DNA of 34,489 bases from Candidatus Binataceae bacterium (lineage in GTDB: Bacteria; Desulfobacterota; Binatia; Binatales; Binataceae), in NCBI GenBank assembly GCA_024281015.1, contig JAMXLL010000086.1:1-34489 (forward strand), written 5' to 3'. Positions 1 to 8,033 of this stretch are shown here, one piece after another. Within the stretch, counting starts at the first letter, position 1; each line of letters starts with the position of its first letter. The translations under genes and the position numbers were made by a program. The notes under the pieces were generated by a model that did no database searches, was not told the origin of the DNA, and saw nothing but the letters and a program-made list of their open reading frames with translations.

Positions 1-2
1 AG

Positions 3-1442
3 CAGCTTCTAATCGGCGGTAAATGGGTCGATGCCGTCTCGGGAAAGACGTTCGCCACGCTCAATCCCGCTACCGAGGAGATACTCGCCCAGGTAGCGGA
101 GGGCGAAGCTTCGGATATCGACAAGGCCGTCAAATCTGCACGTATGGCCTTTGACGATGGGCCTTGGCGGCGTATGACCCCTTCAGAGCGCGGCAAGATG
201 ATTTGGAAGCTTGCCGACCTGCTTGAAAAGAATCTCGACGAGTTCGCAACCCTGGAGTCGCTCGACAACGGCAAACCACGCATCATCGCTGCGGTGGCCG
301 ATGTTCCACTGGCAGTCGATTTGTTTCGTTACATGGCAGGCTGGGCGACGAAGATCGAAGGAAACACTATCCCGATCTCGGTGCCGTATGCTCCAGGCAC
401 TCGTTACTTTGCCTACACGGTTCGCGAGCCCGTGGGCGTGGTGGGTCAAATCATTCCCTGGAACTTTCCGTTATTAATGGCGGCATGGAAGCTTGGACCA
501 GCGCTGGCTTCGGGCTGCACCGTCGTACTCAAACCCGCGGAGCAGACTCCTCTATCCGCATTACGCCTGGGTGAGTTGATCTGCGAAGCAGGATTTCCGG
601 AAGGCGTCATTAACATTATCACCGGTTTTGGCGAGACTGCCGGGGCCGCGCTGGCCGCTCATTCGCAGGTTGACAAGATAGCATTCACCGGTTCGACGGA
701 GGTCGGCAAACTGATCCTGCAGGCCGCCGCCGGCAATCTCAAGAAGGTTTCTCTCGAGCTCGGCGGCAAGTCACCCAACATCGTCTGCGCTGACGCTGAC
801 TTGGAACTGGCGATTCCCGGGGCGGCCAACGCCGTGTTCTTCAATCACGGGCAATGCTGCTGCGCCGGTTCCCGGCTGTACATCGAGAAGAAGATCTTCG
901 ATAAGGTGATCGACGGGGTCTCGCAGCAGGCGAAACGTATCAAATTGGGCAGCGGTATTGATGCCGGTACGGAAATGGGCCCGCTGGTGTCGTCCGAGCA
1001 ATTGCAGCGGGTGACCGGCTATCTCGAATCCGGATTAGCGCAGGGCGCCAAGCCAACCGTGGGTGGAAAGCGCGCCGGCTCCAAGGGCTACTTCGTCGAG
1101 CCAACGGTGTTGGTCGACGTCAAGCCTGAGATGAAGGTCGTCAGGGAAGAAATCTTCGGCCCGGTAGTGGTCGCGATGCCGGTCAGCGACGTGAACGAGG
1201 TTTCAGCCGCAGCCAACGAAACCAATTACGGTCTGGCCGCCGGAATCTGGACGAACGATATCGCCAAGGCTCACAGCCTCGCATCCCAACTGCGAGCCGG
1301 CACGGTATGGATCAACTGCTACAACGTTTTCGACGCAGCGCTGCCCTTCGGCGGCTACAAGGAATCGGGATGGGGCCGCGAGATGGGGCACGATGTGCTT
1401 GAGTTATACACCGAGACTAAAGCGGTGTGCGTGAAGCTCTAA
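3..1442 (+). CDS. NAD(P)-dependent aldehyde dehydrogenase, 5' end cut by window
   Basis: Member of the aldehyde dehydrogenase superfamily, which oxidises an aldehyde to the carboxylic acid with NAD(P)+ in the cytoplasm. The reading frame is open from base 3, where the conserved N-terminal LIGGKWVDA pattern is already visible, so only a few residues and the start codon lie outside the window; the internal ATG at 144 is not the true start. The PWNFP motif (about 460-475), the LELGGKSP motif with the general-base Glu at 756-758, the GQCCCAG motif with the likely nucleophilic Cys (middle Cys) at 858-860, the EEIFGPV motif and the C-terminal FGGYKESGWGRE signature are all present. The sequence is closest in style to retinal/betaine aldehyde dehydrogenases. 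The substrate cannot be told from sequence; the neighbouring C-C lyase-like genes suggest an aldehyde released by them. A strong hairpin follows the stop. Confidence 0.95.
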   Translation, partial: QLLIGGKWVDAVSGKTFATLNPATEEILAQVAEGEASDIDKAVKSARMAFDDGPWRRMTPSERGKMIWKLADLLEKNLDEFATLESLDNGKPRIIAAVADVPLAVDLFRYMAGWATKIEGNTIPISVPYAPGTRYFAYTVREPVGVVGQIIPWNFPLLMAAWKLGPALASGCTVVLKPAEQTPLSALRLGELICEAGFPEGVINIITGFGETAGAALAAHSQVDKIAFTGSTEVGKLILQAAAGNLKKVSLELGGKSPNIVCADADLELAIPGAANAVFFNHGQCCCAGSRLYIEKKIFDKVIDGVSQQAKRIKLGSGIDAGTEMGPLVSSEQLQRVTGYLESGLAQGAKPTVGGKRAGSKGYFVEPTVLVDVKPEMKVVREEIFGPVVVAMPVSDVNEVSAAANETNYGLAAGIWTNDIAKAHSLASQLRAGTVWINCYNVFDAALPFGGYKESGWGREMGHDVLELYTETKAVCVKL

Positions 1443-1451
1443 TCGGCCTTT

Positions 1452-1504
1452 GGCGGCGCGGGCCCACGCATTAACAACTAGTAGCCCGCGCCGCCTGCTC
1501 TTTT
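1452..1504 (+). terminator. Rho-independent-like terminator after the aldehyde dehydrogenase gene
   Basis: A perfect 12-bp inverted repeat (GGCGGCGCGGGC at 1452-1463, its complement at 1484-1495) with a 20-nt loop is followed by a pyrimidine stretch ending in TTTT (1496-1504). It begins nine bases after the stop codon. The stem is very GC-rich; the U-tract is short and interrupted. Confidence 0.7.
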
Positions 1505-1764
1505 CGCGAGCTCACAGGCCCTTGCAAACTTTCCGCCGATAGCTAACCTTCCCTTCTGAACTACGGCATGCGGAAGCGGACGCGCTTCGCGTTTTTGTTA
1601 GAGCTTTCTTGACCAGCGCGCTGGGCACTCCGAGGAAATAACGCCGCCGGAGCGTGCGTGCCTCGGATAAAATTGTCACAGCCGCGGCGGGGGACGTTCG
1701 CGAACCATGGTGTCTGGTGCTTGATGTCTCCTTTTCAAGCATTTTGACGGCAGGGAGAGTTATT
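1505..1764. other. Intergenic stretch before the ThDP enzyme gene
   Basis: Together with the preceding terminator this leaves about 320 bases without a gene. I see one small hairpin, ACGCG-CTT-CGCGT at 1580-1592, followed by TTTTG, that could act as a second weak terminator, and a purine-rich ribosome binding site (GGGAGAG, 1753-1759) directly before the ATG at 1765. No sigma70 promoter with good spacing stood out. The frame of the downstream gene is open further upstream to a start at 1654, but that extension shows no conserved protein sequence. Confidence 0.4.
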
Positions 1765-3528
1765 ATGGCGCGCATAAACGGCGGCGAAATGCTGGTTCGG
1801 GCACTCGAACGTGAGAATGTGCACGAAATCTTCGCGCTCCACGGCGGCCACCTCGACGCGGTGTTTAAGGCCTGCCGTGAACACGACTTTCGGGTGATCG
1901 ATACCCGCCATGAGCAGGCCGCCGCTCATATGGCCGACGGATGGGCACGCACGACGGGTCGCCCCGGGGTGGCGATGGTGACGGCGGGACCTGGTGTTAC
2001 CGATGCGGTCACCGGGGTCGCGAACGCCTATCTCGATGCGATTCCTATGGTCTTGATTGGTGGCCGGAGCCCTCTGCTTGATGATGAACTTCTGCCTCTT
2101 CAGGGCGGGATCGACCAGGTCGCGCTGATGCGGCCGATCACAAAGTGGGCACGCTCGGTGGCCCACACCGCCCGCATTCCCGAATATGTCGCGATGGCTT
2201 TTCGACAGGCGATGTCCGGCCGTCCCGGACCGGTTTTCCTGGAGCTACCGATTGACGTTCTGTTTGCGCGCGCCGAAGAAGAAAGCGTGGTGTTCCCACA
2301 GAATTACCGGCCGAAATCACCTGCTGGGCCGAGTAGGGCAGCTCTCGAACAGGCACTGCGGTGGATTGACGAAGCCGAGCGCCCCGCGATTCTCGCCGGC
2401 GGCGGAGTATGGTTCGCCGAAGCTGCAAAGGAGCTTGTCGAATTTGCCGAACTGGCCCACGTTCCGGTGCTCGCCAATGCCAAAGCGCGGGGTGCAATCT
2501 CCGAGGAACACCCTCTGTGTTTCGGCGCATTCGGTGCCATTCATCCGGCCGCGCACACCCGTCGCGGCGGCAAAAGCGCTGACCTCGTAATCCTGCTTGG
2601 CACCCGCATCGGACTGGCAACGGGCGGACGCAACAGTATTATTCCCGGGGATGCGCGTGTTATCCAGGTTGATATCGAAGCCGAGGAGATTGGCCGCGGC
2701 CGGAGCATCGATTTGGGGATTGTTGCGGATTGTGGTGAGTTTCTGCGCCAGGCGATTGCGGCCGGGCGCGGCATCAAATTCAACGGCCACGAAGGCTGGA
2801 TCGAGCAGCTTACCACGATGCGTGCCGGACAGCGGCAAAAGTGGGACGAGGCAATGAAGGTGGAGCGCCCGATCCATCCAGCGCGAATGGCGCGCGAGGT
2901 GGCCCAAGCGCTCGATCGCGACGCCATTATCGCGGCGGATGGCGGCGAGACTGCCGCCTGGATCGCCAACGCGTTCAAGGCGCGTGAACCGGGCAGTTTC
3001 CTCAGTCATGGTTATCTGGGGTGTCTCGGTATCGGGATTCCGTTTGCCTTGGCTGCTAAGGTGGCGCATCCGCAGAAGCAGGTGGTCTGTGTAATTGGCG
3101 ACGGTTCCGTCGGGCTCAATTTCGCGGAGTTCGACACCGCTATTCGGCATAATCTCCCCGTCACGGTGGTGATCAACAATGATATGCAGTGGGGCATGTC
3201 TAAGCATGGGCAGGTGCTCGCCTGGGGGGCTGGCAATACCGTCGCCACTGAGCTCGGAGTGGTTCACTACGAACGCGCGGCGCAGGGACTGGGCGCCCAC
3301 GCGGAATTTGTGGAGCAAGCGAGCGAAATCGCGCCTGCGTTAAAGCGCGCGCTCAACAGTGGACGCGCCGCCTGCGTAAACATCATGACGGATCCCGACG
3401 TGATAGAGCCGGGAACCCTCGCAATGTACAGCGCATTCAGCGGCGGCAAGGCGCCGAAAACAGCGCAGGCTGAAACCAAAACAGACGAGACAATGCTGCC
3501 GTATTATGGCAAGCGCAAAATCGATTGA
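1765..3528 (+). CDS. Thiamine-diphosphate-dependent enzyme, acetolactate synthase/benzaldehyde lyase-like
   Basis: A 587-residue ThDP enzyme with the usual Pyr domain (about 1-170), central domain (about 190-330) and PP domain (about 370-560). The activating Glu of the Pyr domain is in RHEQAAAHMADGWAR (E50). The ThDP/Mg motif runs from GDGS at residue 445 to NN at 471-472. The Pyr-domain pattern LQGGIDQVALMRPITKW is typical of the acetolactate-synthase-like branch. The start at 1765 is chosen because a GGGAGAG site lies a few bases before it; the extension to 1654 shows no family sequence. No regulatory (IlvN) subunit gene is nearby, so a biosynthetic acetohydroxyacid synthase is unlikely. 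A catabolic carboligase or lyase, possibly acting on 2-hydroxyacyl-CoA given the neighbouring CoA-transferase, is an inference. The PP-domain motif differs from the GDSAFGF pattern I associate with classical 2-hydroxyacyl-CoA lyases. Confidence 0.9.
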   Translation: MARINGGEMLVRALERENVHEIFALHGGHLDAVFKACREHDFRVIDTRHEQAAAHMADGWARTTGRPGVAMVTAGPGVTDAVTGVANAYLDAIPMVLIGGRSPLLDDELLPLQGGIDQVALMRPITKWARSVAHTARIPEYVAMAFRQAMSGRPGPVFLELPIDVLFARAEEESVVFPQNYRPKSPAGPSRAALEQALRWIDEAERPAILAGGGVWFAEAAKELVEFAELAHVPVLANAKARGAISEEHPLCFGAFGAIHPAAHTRRGGKSADLVILLGTRIGLATGGRNSIIPGDARVIQVDIEAEEIGRGRSIDLGIVADCGEFLRQAIAAGRGIKFNGHEGWIEQLTTMRAGQRQKWDEAMKVERPIHPARMAREVAQALDRDAIIAADGGETAAWIANAFKAREPGSFLSHGYLGCLGIGIPFALAAKVAHPQKQVVCVIGDGSVGLNFAEFDTAIRHNLPVTVVINNDMQWGMSKHGQVLAWGAGNTVATELGVVHYERAAQGLGAHAEFVEQASEIAPALKRALNSGRAACVNIMTDPDVIEPGTLAMYSAFSGGKAPKTAQAETKTDETMLPYYGKRKID

Positions 3529-3541
3529 TTGCTGTGCAATC
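3527..3541. terminator. Small hairpin between convergent genes
   Basis: GATTGC-TGT-GCAATC is a perfect 6-bp stem with a 3-nt loop, followed by TTTA on the plus strand. It sits in the gap of only 14 bases between the convergent ThDP enzyme and CoA-transferase genes, overlapping the stop codon of the former. It may end transcription in either direction, but the stem is short. Confidence 0.35.
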
Positions 3542-3542
3542 T

Positions 3543-4721
3543 TTACTTCGGGCCGGTGGCGGCCGAATGATCGCTGATTCCTAGTTCGGCCAACACTTCA
3601 GCGGTATGCTCTCCGGGCTTTCCTCCAGCCCGAATCGGCCCGAGCGGGGTGCCGCTGAATTTCCATGGGAGCCCGTCAACGCTGAGGCGGCCCCAGTGCG
3701 GCGTGTCGATTTCGACGATTTGGTCATTCTGCCGCACTTGCGGATGATAGCGAAGTTCGTTGAAGGCCATTATCGGGCCGTTGGGGACTCGTTCCCTGGT
3801 GAGCCGAATCATCCACCAGGCTGCGGGCTTGCTCTTGAAGCGCGGTTGGAGAATTGCTGTCAGTGCGGCGCGATTTTTCACTCTCAGCGGGTTGCTGACG
3901 AAGCGCGGATCAGCACTCAGTTCGGGCAGCTTGATGGCGCGGCAGAACCCAGGCCACTGCTCATCCCGTTCGACACCCACCGCCAAAAACCGCTGGTCCT
4001 CACATTCAAAAACCTGATGCGGCGCGGTTGTCGAAGCGGCACTGCCCAGTGGTCGAGGTTGCATGCCGGTCGCGAAGAATTCCGCCCAGCGGGTCGTCTG
4101 CAGGGCCATCGCCGCGGCCAGCATCTCGATTTCGATCCGCTGACCTTGACCGGTCCGTTCACGCGCTATGAGGGCTTCGAGCACCGCCTGGGTGATTGTG
4201 GTGGCAGTGGTCAGATCGATATGGGCCAAGTGGCGGAACATCTCGCCACGCCCTGCTTCCGGTCCTGTGATACTGCACCATCCGCAGAACGCTTGCACCG
4301 TTGGGTCGACGCCGGCCTCGGCGGCCATCGGACCGTTGCGCCCGTAAGCGGAAGCGAGGACGTAAATGATGCGCGGGTTGACCTGCGCGACCACATCGTA
4401 AGCCAGACCCAGCCGCTCGACGGCGCCCGGACGCATGTTGTTTACGAAAACGTCGCTTTTTTCTACGATCTTGAGAGCTATGGCGCGGTCAGCTTCCCGT
4501 TTCAGATCCAGCTCGATCATGCGTTTGTTGTGGTTGGCCGAAATATAGAGCACCGAATCGCCCTTGATGCGCGGCGGCACCGCATGCGAGAGCTGATCGC
4601 CGCCCGGTGCTTCGACTTTGATAACGTCGGCACCCATGGCGCCGAGCAGTTTGGTCGCCCATGGTCCGACCGCAGCGACCGTCAGATCGAAAACCCGGAT
4701 CCCATCAAGTGGCTTGGCCAT
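3543..4721 (-). CDS. Family III CoA-transferase (CaiB/BaiF/FRC type)
   Basis: A 392-residue family III CoA-transferase, which moves CoA between acyl-CoA and a free carboxylic acid through aspartyl anhydride and CoA-thioester intermediates. The N-terminal pattern LDGIRVFDLT, the segment GADVIKVEAPGGD (about 30-42), and the catalytic Asp in HLAHIDLTTA (D169, the same number as in formyl-CoA transferase) support the call. Length is normal for the family. A GGGAG ribosome binding site lies about 8 bases before the ATG. It is the third gene of a minus-strand operon, starting 4 bases after the stop of the DUF35 gene, so it probably activates the carboxylic acid that the upstream gene products handle as a CoA ester. 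The substrate is unknown. Confidence 0.95.
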   Translation of the reverse strand: MAKPLDGIRVFDLTVAAVGPWATKLLGAMGADVIKVEAPGGDQLSHAVPPRIKGDSVLYISANHNKRMIELDLKREADRAIALKIVEKSDVFVNNMRPGAVERLGLAYDVVAQVNPRIIYVLASAYGRNGPMAAEAGVDPTVQAFCGWCSITGPEAGRGEMFRHLAHIDLTTATTITQAVLEALIARERTGQGQRIEIEMLAAAMALQTTRWAEFFATGMQPRPLGSAASTTAPHQVFECEDQRFLAVGVERDEQWPGFCRAIKLPELSADPRFVSNPLRVKNRAALTAILQPRFKSKPAAWWMIRLTRERVPNGPIMAFNELRYHPQVRQNDQIVEIDTPHWGRLSVDGLPWKFSGTPLGPIRAGGKPGEHTAEVLAELGISDHSAATGPK

Positions 4722-4725
4722 CAGT

Positions 4726-5151
4726 TCAGCTCCCGCTGGTGACAGGTCTAAATTTCGCCAGCGTGACTTCGCTGGTCACATCTTCGAATACAATCTCGAC
4801 CGGCATGCCCCCGTAAATCTGATCATTGGCGATGCCGACGAGGTTGGTAAGTAGCCGCGGGCCCTCATCAAGTTCTACTTCGGCGACGTTGTACGGCAAT
4901 TCGTTATCGAAGCCCCTGTAGTACGACTGATGAAACACGACCCATGAGTTCACCCGGCCGCGGCCGCTCATACGCGACCAGCTGGACTTGCGCGACCAGC
5001 ATTGAGGGCAGAGAGGGGAGGGCGGATACGAGACACACCCGCACCCATCGCATTTCTGCAGCCGCAATTCATGTTTTTTCAGAGCGTCCCAAAAAGGTTT
5101 GTTGAGCGATGAGATCGCGGGCAGTGGTTTTTGGTATTGTGCTTCGGCCAT
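4726..5151 (-). CDS. DUF35 zinc-ribbon/OB-fold protein, probable partner of the thiolase-like protein
   Basis: A 141-residue protein with an N-terminal helix (PFWDAL), a rubredoxin-like zinc ribbon CxxCGC...CPQC (about residues 35-52) and a C-terminal OB fold with the pattern YNVAEVELDEGPRLLTNL. This is the DUF35 / acyl-CoA-associated zinc-ribbon family that includes ChsH2, which forms a complex with the thiolase-like aldolase Ltp2 in steroid side-chain breakdown (established for that family). The ATG at 5151 is preferred because GAGG lies 11 bases upstream and the protein then begins as family members do. A GTG at 5199 overlapping the upstream stop (GTGA) would add 16 residues but lacks a ribosome binding site. 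It follows the SCP2/thiolase-like gene, which supports a complex between the two. Confidence 0.88.
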   Translation of the reverse strand: MAEAQYQKPLPAISSLNKPFWDALKKHELRLQKCDGCGCVSYPPSPLCPQCWSRKSSWSRMSGRGRVNSWVVFHQSYYRGFDNELPYNVAEVELDEGPRLLTNLVGIANDQIYGGMPVEIVFEDVTSEVTLAKFRPVTSGS

Positions 5152-5195
5152 CGCCTGATTGTCCTCGAGGCGCCACATGCAGGTGGTTGAAACAG

Positions 5196-6371
5196 TCACC
5201 GGTGATAGATGAGTGAATCACCGTACGAGTTCGCCCATTGGATAGTCTCCACCTGCTTAATTTGTCTCGCACCGCATTCGCCGCGCAGCTGCCGAACAAT
5301 TTCAACCTGATGATTCCAGCCCATGATATGGCCTTCTGACAGCAGCCCGCCATTGGTATTCATCGGCAATTCACCGCCGATTTCGATTCTCCCATTCTGG
5401 GTGAAACCCGCCGCCTCGCCGGGTTTGCAAAATCCCCATCGCTCCAAGGCAATCCATGCCAGTATCGAAAAAGCATCGTAGGTGAACAAAGCGTCAATGT
5501 CTCGCGGCGTAATTCCCGCCATCTTGTATACCGGTTGCAGTTCAGCCTGGTACTCAAAGGTGGGTTGTTGGGCGACGCCAAGGCCGGGATAAGCCCAGAT
5601 GAATTCGTCGTGACCGGCAGGCAGACCCTGCATGCCACTGATGTATACCGCCGGCTGCCGGCAATCGCGCGCTCTTTCAGCGCTGGTGACGATAACGCAT
5701 GAAGCGCCGTCATTGATAAGGCAGTAATCGAGCAAATGGAGCGGCTCACAAACGAAGCGCGACCGCTGGTGGTCTTCCAAGTCGAAGACGTCACGCATAA
5801 TTGCGCCTGGATTCATGGAGGCGTGCTTGCGAAAGGCGATTGGGACTGCGGCAAGTTCGCGGCTGCCAGAGCCATAGCGTTCGAAGTAACGGCGCGCCAC
5901 CAACGCAGCACCAGCACCAGGCGAAGTCATGCCATAGACAGGGTCTTCGCCATGACCGCCGCCAGCCTCGCGCGCTCCTTCGCGGTCACCACTGCCGCCC
6001 ATCATCGGTCGGCGCAATCCGGAGAAGCTCACCGCTGCCAGGCAGGCGACCGCGTTTGCGAGGCCAGCATTGACCATCATCGCGCCCCATTGAATACAGC
6101 TTGCCGTAAACCTGCCATGCGCCCAGGTTTGGCTGTACGCGCGTAGTTTCAATCCGAGGACTTGAGCGAGCGTATCGCTGTCGGCGCCAATCGGTGAGCC
6201 AAAGCTGACAATCATGCCATCCAGATCCCCACGTGCCAGCCCCGCGTCAGCAAGGGCGTTGGTGATCGCGTCGCAAGCGAGGTCGATGGCACTCCGCATC
6301 AGCCGGCGGCCGAATACCGAGTTACCTACCCCGACGATCGCGGAACGATCCTTCAAGTCGAAGTTTCCCAT
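5196..6371 (-). CDS. SCP2/lipid-transfer-type thiolase-like protein (putative acyl-CoA retro-aldolase or thiolase)
   Basis: A 391-residue thiolase-fold protein of the non-specific lipid-transfer/SCP-x subgroup. The N-terminus SAIVGVGNSVFGRR, the GxLxDGMIVSFGSP region (about 50-60), the NDGASCVIVTSAERA segment and the C-terminal NTNGGLLSEGHIMGWNHQ segment are typical. In that last segment His takes part in the thiolase-like active site. The canonical nucleophilic Cys near residue 86 appears to be Gly (AHGRFTASC); the nearest Cys (C92) lies six residues on. Loss of this Cys is seen in Ltp2-like aldolases, which cleave beta-hydroxyacyl-CoA rather than ketoacyl-CoA. A GGAG site lies about 9 bases before the ATG. 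It is the first gene of the operon with DUF35 and CoA-transferase genes. An aldolase role is inference from the missing Cys and the DUF35 neighbour. Confidence 0.9.
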   Translation of the reverse strand: MGNFDLKDRSAIVGVGNSVFGRRLMRSAIDLACDAITNALADAGLARGDLDGMIVSFGSPIGADSDTLAQVLGLKLRAYSQTWAHGRFTASCIQWGAMMVNAGLANAVACLAAVSFSGLRRPMMGGSGDREGAREAGGGHGEDPVYGMTSPGAGAALVARRYFERYGSGSRELAAVPIAFRKHASMNPGAIMRDVFDLEDHQRSRFVCEPLHLLDYCLINDGASCVIVTSAERARDCRQPAVYISGMQGLPAGHDEFIWAYPGLGVAQQPTFEYQAELQPVYKMAGITPRDIDALFTYDAFSILAWIALERWGFCKPGEAAGFTQNGRIEIGGELPMNTNGGLLSEGHIMGWNHQVEIVRQLRGECGARQIKQVETIQWANSYGDSLIYHR

Positions 6372-6603
6372 GGGGCTCGCTCCAAGTTGTATAACGATTA
6401 GCAGCGATGCGAAGTCAACCGGCTACGGCGTCATCGACGGACCGGGACGCTGTCGCATCGGTTCAAAACATGACGCAGGGCGAGCCTACAGCCAATAAGC
6501 CTTGCTGTCCAACAATTCAGCCGTGGACGAGCTTCGGAGCGCGAGTGCAGTCGCGCCGTGGAACTGAACGGGGCCGCTCCGGCAACGCGGCCCAAGGAGT
6601 AAT

Positions 6604-6636
6604 CCGCCGCAAGCGTTGAAAGTTGACGTGCGGCGG
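6604..6636. repeat. Inverted repeat downstream of the NtrC-type regulator gene
   Basis: CCGCCGCA (6604-6611) and TGCGGCGG (6629-6636) form a perfect 8-bp stem with a 17-nt loop in the 288-base gap between the regulator gene and the thiolase-like gene. It lies just past the regulator's stop codon. No U-tract follows on the minus strand, so it is at most a weak or Rho-assisted terminator. I see nothing else in this gap apart from the ribosome binding site at its left end. Confidence 0.4.
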
Positions 6637-6659
6637 TGAGCACGGAGCGCGACCGTTAG

Positions 6660-8033
6660 TTAGAGAGCTTCCTGGGCGTCCTTACCCTGATAGCGTTCGA
6701 GGCGATTGTAAAGCGTCTTGAGGCTGATGCCGAGCACTTCGGCCGCACGCGATTTGTTGCCACCCGTAAACTCGATGGTTCGCATAATCAGTTCACGTTC
6801 CACTTCATCGAGCGACATCCCGAGGCGCAGTTCAAAGCTGGAGCTCGAACCAGTGGTCCGCTTCATATCCGGCGGCAGGTCAGCAATGGTGATCAATGGT
6901 CCCCGGCTGACGATCAGCGCGCGCTCGATGACGTTGCGCAACTGGCGTACGTTCCCGGGCCAACGATAGGATTTGAGCACTTCGAGGCATTCGGCCTCTA
7001 CGCCGGTGATGTTCTTGCCTTCGGGCTGTTTGAGCTCGCGCAGGAAATGATCGACCAGACCCGGAGTATCCTCAGCGCGCTCACATAAAGCTGGCAATTC
7101 GATGGCAAAGACATTGAGCCGATAATAAAGGTCTTCGCGGAATCGCCCCTCCTTTATCGAGTTATCCAGATTCCGGTTAGTAGCAGCCAGCACCCGCACA
7201 TCGACTGCCACTTCGGTCGAGCCGCCCAGGCGCCGCAACTTGGATTCTTCCAGCACCCGCAACAGCTTTGCTTGCAGCTCGGGCTTCATTTCGCCGATCT
7301 CATCGAGTAGCAGGGTGCCGCCATTGGCCAACTCGAAGCATCCTTCGCGGCGCCGATCGGCGCCGGTGAACGCGCCGCGCTCGTGACCGAATAGCTCGCT
7401 CTCCATTAAGGTCTCCGGCATGGCCGCGCAGTTAATCGCTACGTAAGGGCCGTTATGGCGCGGGGAGAGTTCGTGGATCGTGCGTGCAACCAACTCCTTG
7501 CCGGTGCCGCTTTCGCCGACGATGATGACAGAGGCAGAGCTGGGTGCGACCTGTTCGATCAGCGACATCACTCGCCGCATTGCCAGGGATTGCCCTATCA
7601 TCGGACCGAGCTGTCCAGCATTGATGAGGCGGCGGCGCAAGCGCTGGTTTTCCTCGCTAACCGTCAAATGGGTACTCAGATTGTTCAGCAGCAAGCGTAA
7701 ATGGGACGGGTCAACCGGTTTCCGCAGATAGTCATAGGCGCCCAGCTTGATAGCTTGCACCGCATCGGGGATTTCCCCTTCGCCTGAAATCATTACGGTA
7801 GGAACCTGGAGCCCTTTCTCGCGAAGCTCGCTCAAGACTTGAATGCCGTCCTTCAGGGGGATGCGCAGGTCGAGCAGCAGAATGTGCGGCTCATAGCTCT
7901 CCACTAATTCCAGTGCACGCTTACCGTCCTCCGCAACCTCGACCCGGAAACCCCACGCCGCTATCAGCTCGCTCCAGGCCTGGCTCGTCGCGAGATCATC
8001 TTCGGCAACCAGAATCCGTTTTTCGTTCGGCAT
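6660..8033 (-). CDS. NtrC-family sigma54-dependent response regulator, orphan
   Basis: A 457-residue activator with three domains. The receiver (1-120) has the acidic pair EDD at 11-13, phospho-acceptor D55 in LLLDLR and K105 in LRKP. The AAA+ domain (about 143-375) has Walker A GESGTGKE (173-180), the sigma54-contact loop GAFTGA (220-225), Walker B LLLDEI (241-246) and FREDLYYRL near 298-306. A Fis-type helix-turn-helix (about 415-450, NKSRAAEVLGISLKTLYNRL) ends the protein. All motifs needed for phosphorylation-controlled activation of sigma54 RNA polymerase are intact. No histidine kinase gene is next to it, so its sensor is encoded elsewhere. Targets are unknown; I did not find a convincing GG-N10-GC sigma54 promoter in the adjacent gaps by eye. 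Confidence 0.96.
   Translation of the reverse strand: MPNEKRILVAEDDLATSQAWSELIAAWGFRVEVAEDGKRALELVESYEPHILLLDLRIPLKDGIQVLSELREKGLQVPTVMISGEGEIPDAVQAIKLGAYDYLRKPVDPSHLRLLLNNLSTHLTVSEENQRLRRRLINAGQLGPMIGQSLAMRRVMSLIEQVAPSSASVIIVGESGTGKELVARTIHELSPRHNGPYVAINCAAMPETLMESELFGHERGAFTGADRRREGCFELANGGTLLLDEIGEMKPELQAKLLRVLEESKLRRLGGSTEVAVDVRVLAATNRNLDNSIKEGRFREDLYYRLNVFAIELPALCERAEDTPGLVDHFLRELKQPEGKNITGVEAECLEVLKSYRWPGNVRQLRNVIERALIVSRGPLITIADLPPDMKRTTGSSSSFELRLGMSLDEVERELIMRTIEFTGGNKSRAAEVLGISLKTLYNRLERYQGKDAQEAL

Noticed and set aside
2317-3318. Long minus-strand open frame of 333 codons inside the ThDP enzyme gene
   Set aside because: Antisense to a well-conserved enzyme; its length is explained by codon bias on the coding strand.
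3606-4742. Long plus-strand open frame of 378 codons opposite the CoA-transferase gene
   Set aside because: The minus strand carries a clear CoA-transferase with catalytic Asp and ribosome binding site; the plus frame has no family sequence.
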